Origin: Anaerolineae bacterium
Lineage (GTDB): Bacteria > Chloroflexota > Anaerolineae > 4572-78 > NAK82
Reading direction: 5' to 3'
Length of the DNA: 5,358 nt
NCBI GenBank assembly: GCA_030597485.1
Contig: JAUVRU010000193.1
Span: forward strand, 1-5,358
Shown here: positions 1 to 5,264 of the stretch, one piece after another
How positions within the stretch are numbered: the stretch's first letter is position 1
Layout: each line of letters opens with the position of its first letter
Made by a program: the position numbers and the translations under genes
Notes under the pieces: generated by a model
Seen by the model: only the letters and a program-made list of their open reading frames with translations
Databases searched by the model: none
Told to the model about the DNA's origin: nothing

Positions 1-168
1 GAGGGAGCGGACGCGGTGGTGCTGGCTGTGGGAACGGGGGGCCACGACCCGCTCTCGAAGGAACTGGAGGCTGCCGGGTTGAAGCCGGTGCGGATAGGTG
101 ACTGTGTGCGACCGGGGAATGCAGGGGACGCCATTCGCGCAGGTTACGAGGCGGGGCTGGCAGTGTGA
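1..168 (+). CDS. C-terminal end of an FAD/NAD(P)H-dependent oxidoreductase, 2,4-dienoyl-CoA reductase/old yellow enzyme type (5' truncated)
   Basis: Frame 1 is open from the first base to a TGA at 166-168 and gives 55 residues of a protein that begins outside the window. The tail reads AVGTGGHDPLSKEL, then a predicted strand leading into IGDCVRPGNAGDAIRAGYEA. In family terms this is the usual end of the pyridine-nucleotide-disulfide-type domain of FadH-like NADH:flavin oxidoreductases: a Gly-rich turn, then an I-G-D-C/A motif that contacts the flavin, then a short helix of the form D-A-I-x-x-G. Those enzymes use FMN, FAD and often an Fe-S cluster to reduce enoyl or enone groups in the cytoplasm. 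The N-terminal TIM barrel is not visible, so related FAD-dependent reductases (TrxB- or glutamate synthase small subunit-like) cannot be excluded. The gene converges on the four minus-strand genes, so it belongs to a different transcript. Confidence 0.68.
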   Translation, partial: EGADAVVLAVGTGGHDPLSKELEAAGLKPVRIGDCVRPGNAGDAIRAGYEAGLAV

Positions 169-170
169 TG

Positions 171-208
171 GCTTCCTGGCCGGGCCTTGCCCATCTGCTT
201 CCTGGCCG
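171..208. repeat. 12-bp direct repeat in the convergent spacer
   Basis: GCTTCCTGGCCG occurs at 171-182 and again at 197-208, a 26-bp period. It lies just past the stop of the plus-strand oxidoreductase, between two convergent genes. It may be a small local duplication; no function is evident. Confidence 0.5.
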
Positions 209-237
209 TTGCACGTTGGAGAGTGAGACATACCCAA

Positions 238-281
238 GGGCCGTGTCCCCCAGGCCCGTGGGCATGCAAGATGTTATGCCC
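238..281. other. Weak hairpins in the convergent intergenic region
   Basis: Two adjacent short stems are visible. GGGCC (238-242) pairs with GGCCC (253-257). GGGCAT (260-265) pairs with ATGCCC (276-281) across a 10-nt loop. They sit between the stop of the plus-strand oxidoreductase and the stop of the minus-strand SDR, where a bidirectional terminator would be expected. No run of T follows on either strand, so this is not a canonical intrinsic terminator. A structured mRNA end or a Rho-dependent end are alternatives. Confidence 0.3.
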
Positions 282-305
282 TGTGGGTGTGGTCAGTATT
301 CTGCT

Positions 306-1097
306 CTACATCAACCCTTTGTACTTTCCCCCATCCACCAGAATCGAGGTCCCGTTGATGTATGCGGCCTGTTCGGACGCCAGGAAGGCGACCAGGGCAG
401 CCAGTTCCTCCGGCTTGCCGATGCGACCAACCGGGACTGGGGCAGCGTAGCCGGAGAGTATCTCCTCGGTGGTTTTGTCCTGCTGTCTGGCCTGTGCGGC
501 CGCCAGTTGGGTGACCCGGCCGGTCATAATGGAGCCAGGCAGCACGTTGTTGACCGTGATTCCATCGGCCGCCAGCTGGTTGGCCAGTGTGCGTGCCATC
601 CCCACCACGCCGGGTCGCAGCGCGTTGGACAGAATCAGATTGTCCAGCGGTGCTTTGACGGAGATTGAAGCAATGGTGATGATGCGCCCCCATCCCTGCT
701 CGTGCATCATGGGCATGGCTGCCCGGATCAGGCGCACGGTGCTCATCAGGGTCAGGTCCACGGCCCGGTACCAGTCTTCGTCGTTGAAGTCGGAGAAAAC
801 GCCAGGTGGCGGGCCGCCGCTGTTGGTGACCAGCACGTGCAGTGCGCCGAAGCGAGCTGTCGTCTGCTCGACTACCCGCCGGCAGTCATCAGCCTGGCTC
901 AGGTCGGCTGTGATGGGCAGCACCTCGTTGCCAGTGGTGCGGCCAATGTCGTCCGCGGTGTTCCGCAAGGTCTGCGGGTCGCGGGCGCAGATTGCCACCC
1001 TGGCGCCTTCCTCACTCAGGGCCAAGGCGCAAGCGCGTCCTATTCCTTTGCTCGATGCGGTCACCAGAGCGATTTTGTCACGTAGACCCAGATCCAT
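306..1097 (-). CDS. SDR-family oxidoreductase with degenerate catalytic tetrad (BKR-like)
   Basis: The 263-residue product has the normal length of a classical short-chain dehydrogenase and a single Rossmann domain, presumably cytoplasmic. Visible landmarks are a coenzyme-binding turn TASSKGIG at residues 13-20 (canonical TGxxxGIG), an acidic ADL at 64-66 (adenine pocket), TNSGG at 91-95 in place of NNAG, catalytic-position Ser144, a VNNVLPG strand at 182-188, and a C-terminal LVDGG. Where the family has YxxxK, this protein has Ser157 and Arg161 (SNALR), and the tetrad Asn position appears to be Asp114. A known SDR subgroup annotated as BKR-like (cd05344) is described as lacking a perfect NAD motif and tetrad, so this is probably a genuine subfamily and not a damaged gene. 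It is often annotated as 3-oxoacyl-ACP reductase (FabG), but that activity is doubtful here. The start is the ATG at 1095-1097, six bases after GGAGGG. It is the last gene of the minus-strand cluster, 63 bp after the LarA homologue. Inferred role: redox or other handling of a hydroxy/keto acid in the same pathway. Confidence 0.93.
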   Translation of the reverse strand: MDLGLRDKIALVTASSKGIGRACALALSEEGARVAICARDPQTLRNTADDIGRTTGNEVLPITADLSQADDCRRVVEQTTARFGALHVLVTNSGGPPPGVFSDFNDEDWYRAVDLTLMSTVRLIRAAMPMMHEQGWGRIITIASISVKAPLDNLILSNALRPGVVGMARTLANQLAADGITVNNVLPGSIMTGRVTQLAAAQARQQDKTTEEILSGYAAPVPVGRIGKPEELAALVAFLASEQAAYINGTSILVDGGKYKGLM

Positions 1098-1103
1098 TTC
1101 ACT

Positions 1104-1109
1104 CCCTCC
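1104..1109 (-). promoter_or_regulatory. Ribosome binding site of the SDR gene
   Basis: On the minus strand GGAGGG is followed by AGTGAA and then the ATG, a six-base spacing that fixes the start at 1097. Confidence 0.8.
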
Positions 1110-1160
1110 ATCTGGTTGGCAACTTGCGTCACAACCTCGTTTCTCACCCCACTGGCAGCA

Positions 1161-2432
1161 TTATGCTTGCACATAGGGAATGGTCTGCGGGCCTTCGGGG
1201 AGTACGCAGATGCGGGCATCGGATCCCATTTCCGCCAGTAGGCCGCGCACGGTCTCTTCCACACCGGGGCTTGGGTTCAACAACGCCATCTCGATCTGTT
1301 CATTGGTCAGGTTCTCGGTGTACACGTACACATCGGCCTTGAGCTGGATCTGTGCCTGGATTTGTGCCTGCCACTGGTCCTGTTTCAGAAAGCCGGGCGT
1401 GTGGATTGTGTCCAGAAGCGATTGAGGACTGTCGGCCTCTCGCAGGAGCTGGCCATACAGGCCGTGGTCAGGGATGCCATCCCAGCAGTCGGCGGCGATG
1501 ACGATGGCGCCTCCCGGTCGCACTACCTGGGCTGCGGCACTCATGCCCTTCACCGCCTGGTACAGATTGAGGTCCAGCGGATAGCCTGAATTGGTGGTGA
1601 CCACGATGTCGAAGGGGTGGGGCACCGGAACCATCGCGGTCTCTTTCACAAAAGCGCATCCAGCAGCGTGGGCTGCATCGAGGTCGCCGGCATAGACGCC
1701 GGTGATCTGTTTTTCCTTGTTGAGCGTCACGTTGAGCAAGAAATCGGGGTTGAGCTGGTGGGCCACCTCCTGGATCTCCTCCCAAACGGGGTTGCCTTCC
1801 CGGATCCCCCAGGTAGCGTTCGGATCGCCGATCAACCTGGCATCGTGGTTGCCCAGCACGGTCGTCTGGCCGGCCATACCCGGCATCAACGCCTTGCCTC
1901 CGCCAGAGAAGCCGGCAAAGAAGTGCGGCTCAATGAACCCGGTCAGGATTCTCACGTCACACTCAACCATCTCCCGGTTGACCCAGACCTCGTGTCCCTG
2001 GCTGCTAACTCCCAGATGTATCTGAGTTGAGGTGTCAAAGGCATCGTTCTGCACGATTCGATACCCGTCAACCAGCTCGTGGCCCAGCATATCGCGCAGT
2101 TCTGTCTCCGTGTTGGGTCGGTGGGTGCCCAAGGCATTGAACAGGGTGATGTTTTCCCGGGGGATGTGCGACAACTCCGCCAGGATGGGGGGCAGGATCA
2201 CGTGGTTGGGTGTGGGACGGGTGATGTCGCTGAAGATGATCGCCACCTTGTCATCGGGCTTCACCAGGTCGCCCAGAGGGGACGACTCAATCGGCGCCCG
2301 GAGCGCCCGCTTCATCGCTGCCTGGGGATCGGGCAAGCCAGGCACGAACTTCGGCTCGACGACAGTCACGTCCCATTCATCGGGCATCGTAATTTCCAGC
2401 CCCGTCTTTCCGTAGGCCAATCTGATCTTCAT
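1161..2432 (-). CDS. larA: LarA-family nickel-pincer nucleotide-dependent 2-hydroxyacid racemase/epimerase
   Basis: The 423-residue product is almost exactly the length of Lactiplantibacillus plantarum LarA, the founding lactate racemase. All the hallmark residues are present at a constant offset of 3-4 from that enzyme: Arg72 in SDITRP (R75), His104 in GTHRP (H108), His170 in EPHFFAGF (H174), Lys180 in SGGGK (K184, the lysine that carries the covalent pincer cofactor), His196 in GNHD (H200, nickel ligand), Tyr291/Lys295 in LYQAVKG (Y294/K298) and Trp354 in DQWQAQ (W358). The active site therefore looks intact. LarA enzymes racemise by hydride transfer to the nickel-pincer coenzyme. The wider family includes racemases for malate, phenyllactate, 2-hydroxyglutarate and short-chain acids and a gluconate 2-epimerase, so the substrate is open. 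The neighbours (aldolase-type lyase, aldehyde/alcohol and SDR dehydrogenases) suggest a sugar acid or related hydroxy acid, by inference. The cofactor-making genes larB, larC and larE are not in the window. I chose ATG 2432 over the in-frame GTG at 2441 because GGAGG lies nine bases before the ATG and directly abuts the GTG. Confidence 0.95.
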   Translation of the reverse strand: MKIRLAYGKTGLEITMPDEWDVTVVEPKFVPGLPDPQAAMKRALRAPIESSPLGDLVKPDDKVAIIFSDITRPTPNHVILPPILAELSHIPRENITLFNALGTHRPNTETELRDMLGHELVDGYRIVQNDAFDTSTQIHLGVSSQGHEVWVNREMVECDVRILTGFIEPHFFAGFSGGGKALMPGMAGQTTVLGNHDARLIGDPNATWGIREGNPVWEEIQEVAHQLNPDFLLNVTLNKEKQITGVYAGDLDAAHAAGCAFVKETAMVPVPHPFDIVVTTNSGYPLDLNLYQAVKGMSAAAQVVRPGGAIVIAADCWDGIPDHGLYGQLLREADSPQSLLDTIHTPGFLKQDQWQAQIQAQIQLKADVYVYTENLTNEQIEMALLNPSPGVEETVRGLLAEMGSDARICVLPEGPQTIPYVQA

Positions 2433-2441
2433 AAGCTGCAC

Positions 2442-2448
2442 CCTCCTC
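2442..2448 (-). promoter_or_regulatory. Ribosome binding site of the LarA-family gene
   Basis: The minus strand reads GAGGAGG and then nine bases to ATG 2432. The alternative GTG at 2441 would touch the Shine-Dalgarno sequence itself, so the downstream ATG is the start. Confidence 0.75.
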
Positions 2449-2463
2449 AGACCTTGGGATGTC

Positions 2464-2475
2464 GACCCCCGGGTC
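2464..2475. other. Short GC-rich dyad before the larA homologue
   Basis: GACCC-CC-GGGTC is a perfect 5-bp inverted repeat. A related 8-bp palindrome, ACCCGGGT, lies at 2568-2575 beside the stop codon of the preceding gene. The two therefore flank the larger hairpin at 2512-2548. They may be alternative pairing partners in the intergenic RNA; function unknown. Confidence 0.35.
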
Positions 2476-2511
2476 TCTTCCTCTCCCGCTCTGTGCTCTG
2501 GGAATTACAGG

Positions 2512-2548
2512 CGGGACTTCCGAAGTCATCAAGACCTTGGAAGTCCCG
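2512..2548 (-). promoter_or_regulatory. Strong intergenic hairpin between the Fe-ADH and larA genes
   Basis: A 10-bp perfect stem, CGGGACTTCC (2512-2521) with GGAAGTCCCG (2539-2548), continues inward through imperfect pairs to GTC/GAC (2525-2527 with 2533-2535), closing on a 5-nt loop ATCAA. The left arm also contains its own palindrome, GACTTC-C-GAAGTC (2515-2527), so two alternative folds exist. It begins 29 bases past the Fe-ADH stop in the 144-bp gap, the longest in the cluster. No T-run follows in the direction of transcription, so a plain intrinsic terminator is unlikely. An attenuating or mRNA-stabilising element, a REP-like dispersed repeat, or a protein-binding site are the options. 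Confidence 0.6.
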
Positions 2549-2576
2549 GTGATCTGTTGAGATAGTGACCCGGGTG

Positions 2577-3848
2577 CTACGGCACGTTCTTGATAATGTC
2601 GAGATTTCCCGTCCTGGCTGCTTGAAGCACCGGACCCATGTATTCGTCCACCATGTCGGCGGTGAGCGGTACTGGCATGTTCTCCAGTTTCATCTTCAGC
2701 TGAGGGTTCTTGGCTGCGGTCAGGGCCCGCTCAACATGGTCATCGGAAAACCCGGGCACTTCGTCAAGTGTGACCGGGAAGCCGATGGCTTTGGCAAAAG
2801 CGATCATCGCATTGGCCACGGCCACGCCCAGATCCCGGCCATTTAACGACTCGATGTCGGCGTCTGTGTACCCGGCCTGCTTGAAAATGCTGCCTACGAG
2901 TCTGAGTGGTTGCTCGATTTCCGGAGCGAACAGGACCGTGTAGTACGGATTCATGATGGCACAGGCCCGCCCGTGGCTGAGGACATCGACCAGCGAGAAG
3001 CTGGTCAGGTGACCGCCATTGGTGCCGCCCAGCATGATGGCGTAGCCCCCCAGGTCTGTTGCCAGGCCCAGTGCCTCCCGCCCTTCGGCATCTCGCGGGT
3101 TGTCCATTACCCGTGGCAGGTGCTCGACCACCAGCTCGATGGTCTCGCGCGCCACCTCTTCCATCTGGGGGTAATACGGCTTGCCGACAGCGCCGTACAG
3201 CACCTCCAGCGAATGGGCAATGCCGTCCAGCGCGCCGTCGGCGGTCAGCGCGGGCGGTGCTCCGTAGGTCACCTCGTAGTCAAAGACCGGTCGGGCCGGC
3301 ACGACGGCCTCGTCCACGATCAGCTTCTTCTGACCTGTGTCAACGTCGGTGATGTTGGAGTATTTGGTCAGGTGAGCGCCTGAGCTGGCTGCGGTCTGGA
3401 TGGCCACGAAAGGTCTCAGATTCTTCCCGCTGTCGGCCAGAGCCTGTGTCACCAGCCCGGTCCCGAAGTAATCCTCAATGCTACCGCCCAGGGTGCGCAA
3501 CACCTCGGCCGACTTGACGGCATCCAGGGTACTGCCCCCGCCGAAGCCCACAATCACGTCCGGGTCGAGCGCTGTCAACTCGGCAGTGATTCGGGCCAGG
3601 TCCTCGCGAGGCGCATTCGGTCCAGCACCATTGATCTCTCCCAGCAGTTCCACACCGGCCGCCGCCAGCGATTCCTTGATCGTCTTGACGAAAGCGTCGG
3701 CTCCGGGGAAAACGTCACGTACCAGAGCCGCACGTTTCCCCATCTTGGCTGTCACCTTTCCCACCTGGGGGAGCACGCCCATGCCGTGAAGGTATGCGTC
3801 TCCCTTGAACTCACGAAGCAGCTGTCTTGCCTTATCAAAAGTTGACAT
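2577..3848 (-). CDS. Iron-containing (group III) alcohol dehydrogenase family protein
   Basis: The 423-residue protein has the two-domain plan of Fe-dependent alcohol dehydrogenases (usually about 380-400 residues): an N-terminal dinucleotide-binding half and a helical metal-binding half. Visible landmarks are VGFGGGSTLDAVK (residues 100-112, the GGGSxxD pyrophosphate-binding motif) and the metal ligand set Asp208 and His212 (DGIAH), His280 (GGHLTSF) and His292 (SHGRA). These match the FucO ligands D196, H200, H263 and H277. The spacing between the last two histidines is 12 here and 14 in FucO. The usual PTTAGTGSE segment is replaced by QTAASSGAH (151-159). FucO-type enzymes interconvert aldehydes such as lactaldehyde or glycolaldehyde with alcohols using NAD(P)H; maleylacetate reductases and glycerol dehydrogenase-like proteins share the fold. 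Lying between an aldolase-type gene and a racemase gene, it plausibly handles the aldehyde released by the lyase (inference). The start is ATG 3848, preceded by AAGGAGAT; the in-frame GTG at 3878 has no comparable site. Confidence 0.92.
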   Translation of the reverse strand: MSTFDKARQLLREFKGDAYLHGMGVLPQVGKVTAKMGKRAALVRDVFPGADAFVKTIKESLAAAGVELLGEINGAGPNAPREDLARITAELTALDPDVIVGFGGGSTLDAVKSAEVLRTLGGSIEDYFGTGLVTQALADSGKNLRPFVAIQTAASSGAHLTKYSNITDVDTGQKKLIVDEAVVPARPVFDYEVTYGAPPALTADGALDGIAHSLEVLYGAVGKPYYPQMEEVARETIELVVEHLPRVMDNPRDAEGREALGLATDLGGYAIMLGGTNGGHLTSFSLVDVLSHGRACAIMNPYYTVLFAPEIEQPLRLVGSIFKQAGYTDADIESLNGRDLGVAVANAMIAFAKAIGFPVTLDEVPGFSDDHVERALTAAKNPQLKMKLENMPVPLTADMVDEYMGPVLQAARTGNLDIIKNVP

Positions 3849-3852
3849 AACT

Positions 3853-3860
3853 ATCTCCTT
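3853..3860 (-). promoter_or_regulatory. Ribosome binding site of the Fe-ADH gene
   Basis: The minus strand reads AAGGAGAT, with six bases between the GGAG core and ATG 3848. This rules out the GTG ten codons upstream as the main start. Confidence 0.8.
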
Positions 3861-3909
3861 TATCTCTGCCTGGATCACAGACCAGGTGCCGGTTCATACA
3901 TCAGGACGG

Positions 3910-4794
3910 TCAGAGGACTCCCATCTGTATCAGTGTTCGTCTCAGCTTCTCCCTGGCATCGCCAGTGAGCGAAGTGACCGGCTTCCGGGCTGGGCCTACC
4001 GGGATGCCGATCATATTCACCGCGTCCCTGACCACTACCGGAAAGGTCCCCAGGCCGAAGGCCAGCCGCAGGGGAAGCAGTCTCTCCTGGGCTGCCAGGG
4101 CCAGCTCCATGTCTCCTGCCTGGAAAGCCTCGTAGATCTCCACCACCAGGGCAGGAACCACGCTTCCGGAGGCGGCGATAGCGCCCTTGATCCCGTGGTG
4201 CAGCCCGGCATAGATGAGGCTGTCACGGCCCATGAGCACTGCGAAGGTGTCATCTGTGCGCCGGATCATCTCGATGGTCACAGTCAGGTCGCCGCCCGAG
4301 TCTTTGATGCCCACGATGTTGGGGTGCTCAGCCAGCCGACTGATCAAGACCGGTGACAACCTCACCCCCGTGCGACCCGGGTTGTTGTAGGGCAGCACCG
4401 GCAGGCTGGTGGCATCGGCGATGTCCATATAATGCTCGTAGAGCTCCTCGTCTGTGGGACTGATGAAGAAGGGAGACATAATGGAGAGGGCCTGCACGCC
4501 GACGTCCTCGGCAATCTTGTTCAGCTCCTTGACCTGCCGGGTGGTGATGGCGCCGGTCCCGGCGTAGACCGGTACCCGCCCGGCCGTCTCGTCCACGACG
4601 ATTTCCCACACCTGCCGTTTCTCCTCAGGCGAGAAGGCATAGAACTCACCCTGACTGCCGATAGGAAACAGCCCGTGCACGCCGGCGTCGATGAGGAAGT
4701 TCACGAATCGGCGCAGTGCTGCTTCATCCAGATCCTCATTCTCATCTAAGGGCGTTACCATAGCGGGAATAATGCCCTTGATCTCAATTGACAT
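3910..4794 (-). CDS. DapA/N-acetylneuraminate lyase superfamily class I aldolase or dehydratase, probably not a true dihydrodipicolinate synthase
   Basis: The 294-residue product is a typical full-length DapA-superfamily TIM barrel. The Schiff-base Lys164 lies in VGIKDSGGD and Tyr136 and Arg141 in PYNNPGRTG, each exactly three past E. coli DapA K161, Y133 and R138. The active-site loop reads GSQGEF (46-51) where true synthases have GTTGES, so the two threonines are Ser47 and Gln48. The tyrosine that completes the DapA proton relay (Y107) is replaced by Phe110 in SPFF. Pyruvate/2-keto acid imine chemistry should therefore be intact, but lysine synthesis is unlikely. Members of this superfamily cleave 2-keto-3-deoxy sugar acids, sialic acid or hydroxy-oxoglutarate, or dehydrate sugar acids. 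The catabolic-looking neighbours favour such a role. It is the first gene of the minus-strand cluster, 61 bp before the Fe-ADH gene. The start is ATG 4794, six bases after GGAGG; the GTG at 4812 overlaps that site and is rejected. Confidence 0.94.
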   Translation of the reverse strand: MSIEIKGIIPAMVTPLDENEDLDEAALRRFVNFLIDAGVHGLFPIGSQGEFYAFSPEEKRQVWEIVVDETAGRVPVYAGTGAITTRQVKELNKIAEDVGVQALSIMSPFFISPTDEELYEHYMDIADATSLPVLPYNNPGRTGVRLSPVLISRLAEHPNIVGIKDSGGDLTVTIEMIRRTDDTFAVLMGRDSLIYAGLHHGIKGAIAASGSVVPALVVEIYEAFQAGDMELALAAQERLLPLRLAFGLGTFPVVVRDAVNMIGIPVGPARKPVTSLTGDAREKLRRTLIQMGVL

Positions 4795-4800
4795 TGTGTG

Positions 4801-4807
4801 CCTCCAT
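4801..4807 (-). promoter_or_regulatory. Ribosome binding site of the DapA-family gene
   Basis: The minus strand reads ATGGAGG, then CACACA, then ATG 4794. Translation from the GTG at 4812 would have to read through this sequence, so the short form of the protein is the correct one. Confidence 0.8.
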
Positions 4808-4824
4808 AGCACCGATAGTGATTA

Positions 4825-4834
4825 GACAATTGTC
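4825..4834. promoter_or_regulatory. Perfect palindrome GACAATTGTC, candidate operator
   Basis: A 10-bp perfect palindrome centred about 35 bp upstream of the DapA-family start codon. Its half CAATTGTC recurs at 4964-4971. AT-rich-centred palindromes of this size and place are typical of operators for dimeric helix-turn-helix repressors, for example of the GntR or LacI families. No regulator gene is in the window, so the binding protein is unknown. Confidence 0.45.
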
Positions 4835-4873
4835 GTTACTACTCAGGCATACCTGGGAATCAGGCGCTTCTGG

Positions 4874-4925
4874 GCCGGGACTACGGGACAAGGGGATTTC
4901 TATCCGGAAATCTCCCAATCCCGGC
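4874..4925 (-). promoter_or_regulatory. Nested stem-loop in the presumed 5' leader
   Basis: An outer 7-bp stem, GCCGGGA (4874-4880) with TCCCGGC (4919-4925), encloses an inner hairpin: GGGG-ATTTC (4892-4900) pairs with GAAATC-T-CCC (4907-4916) with one bulged base and a 6-nt loop. In the minus-strand transcript this would fold about 80-130 nt before the DapA-family start. It could be a leader regulatory structure, or the end of an upstream transcript, although no T-run follows. It matches no riboswitch class that I recognise. Confidence 0.45.
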
Positions 4926-4939
4926 GAATTTGTCGCCAG

Positions 4940-4955
4940 TCAGGCAGCAGCCTGA
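4940..4955. other. Small hairpin TCAGGC-AGCA-GCCTGA
   Basis: A perfect 6-bp stem with a 4-nt loop, adjacent to the nested stem-loop at 4874-4925 and 8 bp from the repeated CAATTGTC half-site. It adds to the density of dyads in this control region; function unknown. Confidence 0.4.
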
Positions 4956-4963
4956 GCAGTTAC

Positions 4964-4980
4964 CAATTGTCCAACGTTGG
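4964..4980. promoter_or_regulatory. CAATTGTC half-site joined to palindrome CCAACGTTGG
   Basis: CAATTGTC (4964-4971) repeats the half-site of the palindrome at 4825-4834, 137 bp away. It runs directly into a perfect 10-bp palindrome CCAACGTTGG (4971-4980). Two spaced copies of one half-site could let a repressor bind at two places, as in looping control, but this is inference. Confidence 0.35.
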
Positions 4981-4987
4981 AGGAAGG

Positions 4988-5014
4988 GGAACACATTGCA
5001 GGGGGACGTGTTCC
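4988..5014. promoter_or_regulatory. Inverted repeat GGAACAC/GTGTTCC
   Basis: GGAACAC (4988-4994) and GTGTTCC (5008-5014) form a perfect 7-bp inverted repeat with a 13-bp spacer. Centre to centre the arms are 20 bp apart, about two helical turns, so a dimeric protein could meet both on one DNA face. An RNA hairpin is the alternative. Confidence 0.35.
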
Positions 5015-5264
5015 ATACTTCCGGTGGTTGCGGTCGACCTGTTTCCCTGGCCTCCGCCCCACGCGGGTACAAGCAGTCAGATTGCCGGACGCAGCCCGCC
5101 AGGGAGATGGCCTCGCGAAAAAGGACCGCAGTCGTGTCGGCGGAGCATTCGCCAGACACTTGTTCAGTTCCTGCCGATCCTGTTCCTATCCTACAGCATG
5201 AGGCCTATCGTGGCAAGTTCAACTGAGACATCCCTCAAGATGGTGGAGCAAGGCACCCTCACGG

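Larger units (their letters stand above)
4795..5264. other. Gene-free control/leader region upstream of the four-gene cluster
   Basis: This stretch of about 470 bp has short open frames on both strands, but none has a credible ribosome site, recognisable motif or natural composition. Instead it holds a series of palindromes and inverted repeats, listed separately. It lies directly upstream of the first minus-strand gene, so the promoter, operator and 5' leader of that cluster should be here. I could not find a convincing pair of -35 and -10 boxes by eye. Additional dyads not listed separately are a hairpin at 4842-4857 (CAGG/CCTG around CATA) and an 8-bp inverted repeat TCCCTGGC (5044-5051)/GCCAGGGA (5098-5105). 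Confidence 0.6.

Noticed and set aside
165..668. Plus-strand open frame of 167 codons over the SDR gene
   Set aside because: It runs antisense to a clearly recognisable SDR, has no family motif, and its composition is that of a high-GC shadow frame.
469..1176. Plus-strand open frame of 235 codons
   Set aside because: It is antisense to the SDR and the end of the LarA-family gene, with a Ser/Arg-rich product typical of shadow frames and no domain signature.
3910..4794. Lysine-biosynthesis dapA
   Set aside because: The Thr-Thr pair and relay Tyr of true synthases are replaced by Ser-Gln and Phe, and the neighbours are catabolic-type enzymes, not lysine or cell-wall genes.
4820..4980. Sigma-70 promoter for the four-gene cluster
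   Set aside because: TTGTCT- and TTGGAC-like hexamers occur on the minus strand, but none has an acceptable -10 box at 16-18 bp, so no promoter is called.
5100..5150. Intrinsic terminator for a minus-strand gene beyond the right edge (TTTTT on the minus strand at about 5118-5122)
   Set aside because: The T-run is only five long and the preceding bases offer no stem longer than about three pairs.
4881..5159. Minus-strand open frame of 92 codons upstream of the cluster
   Set aside because: There is no recognisable domain or convincing ribosome site, the product is rich in Cys, Arg and Pro, and it overlaps palindromes and stem-loops that better explain the region.
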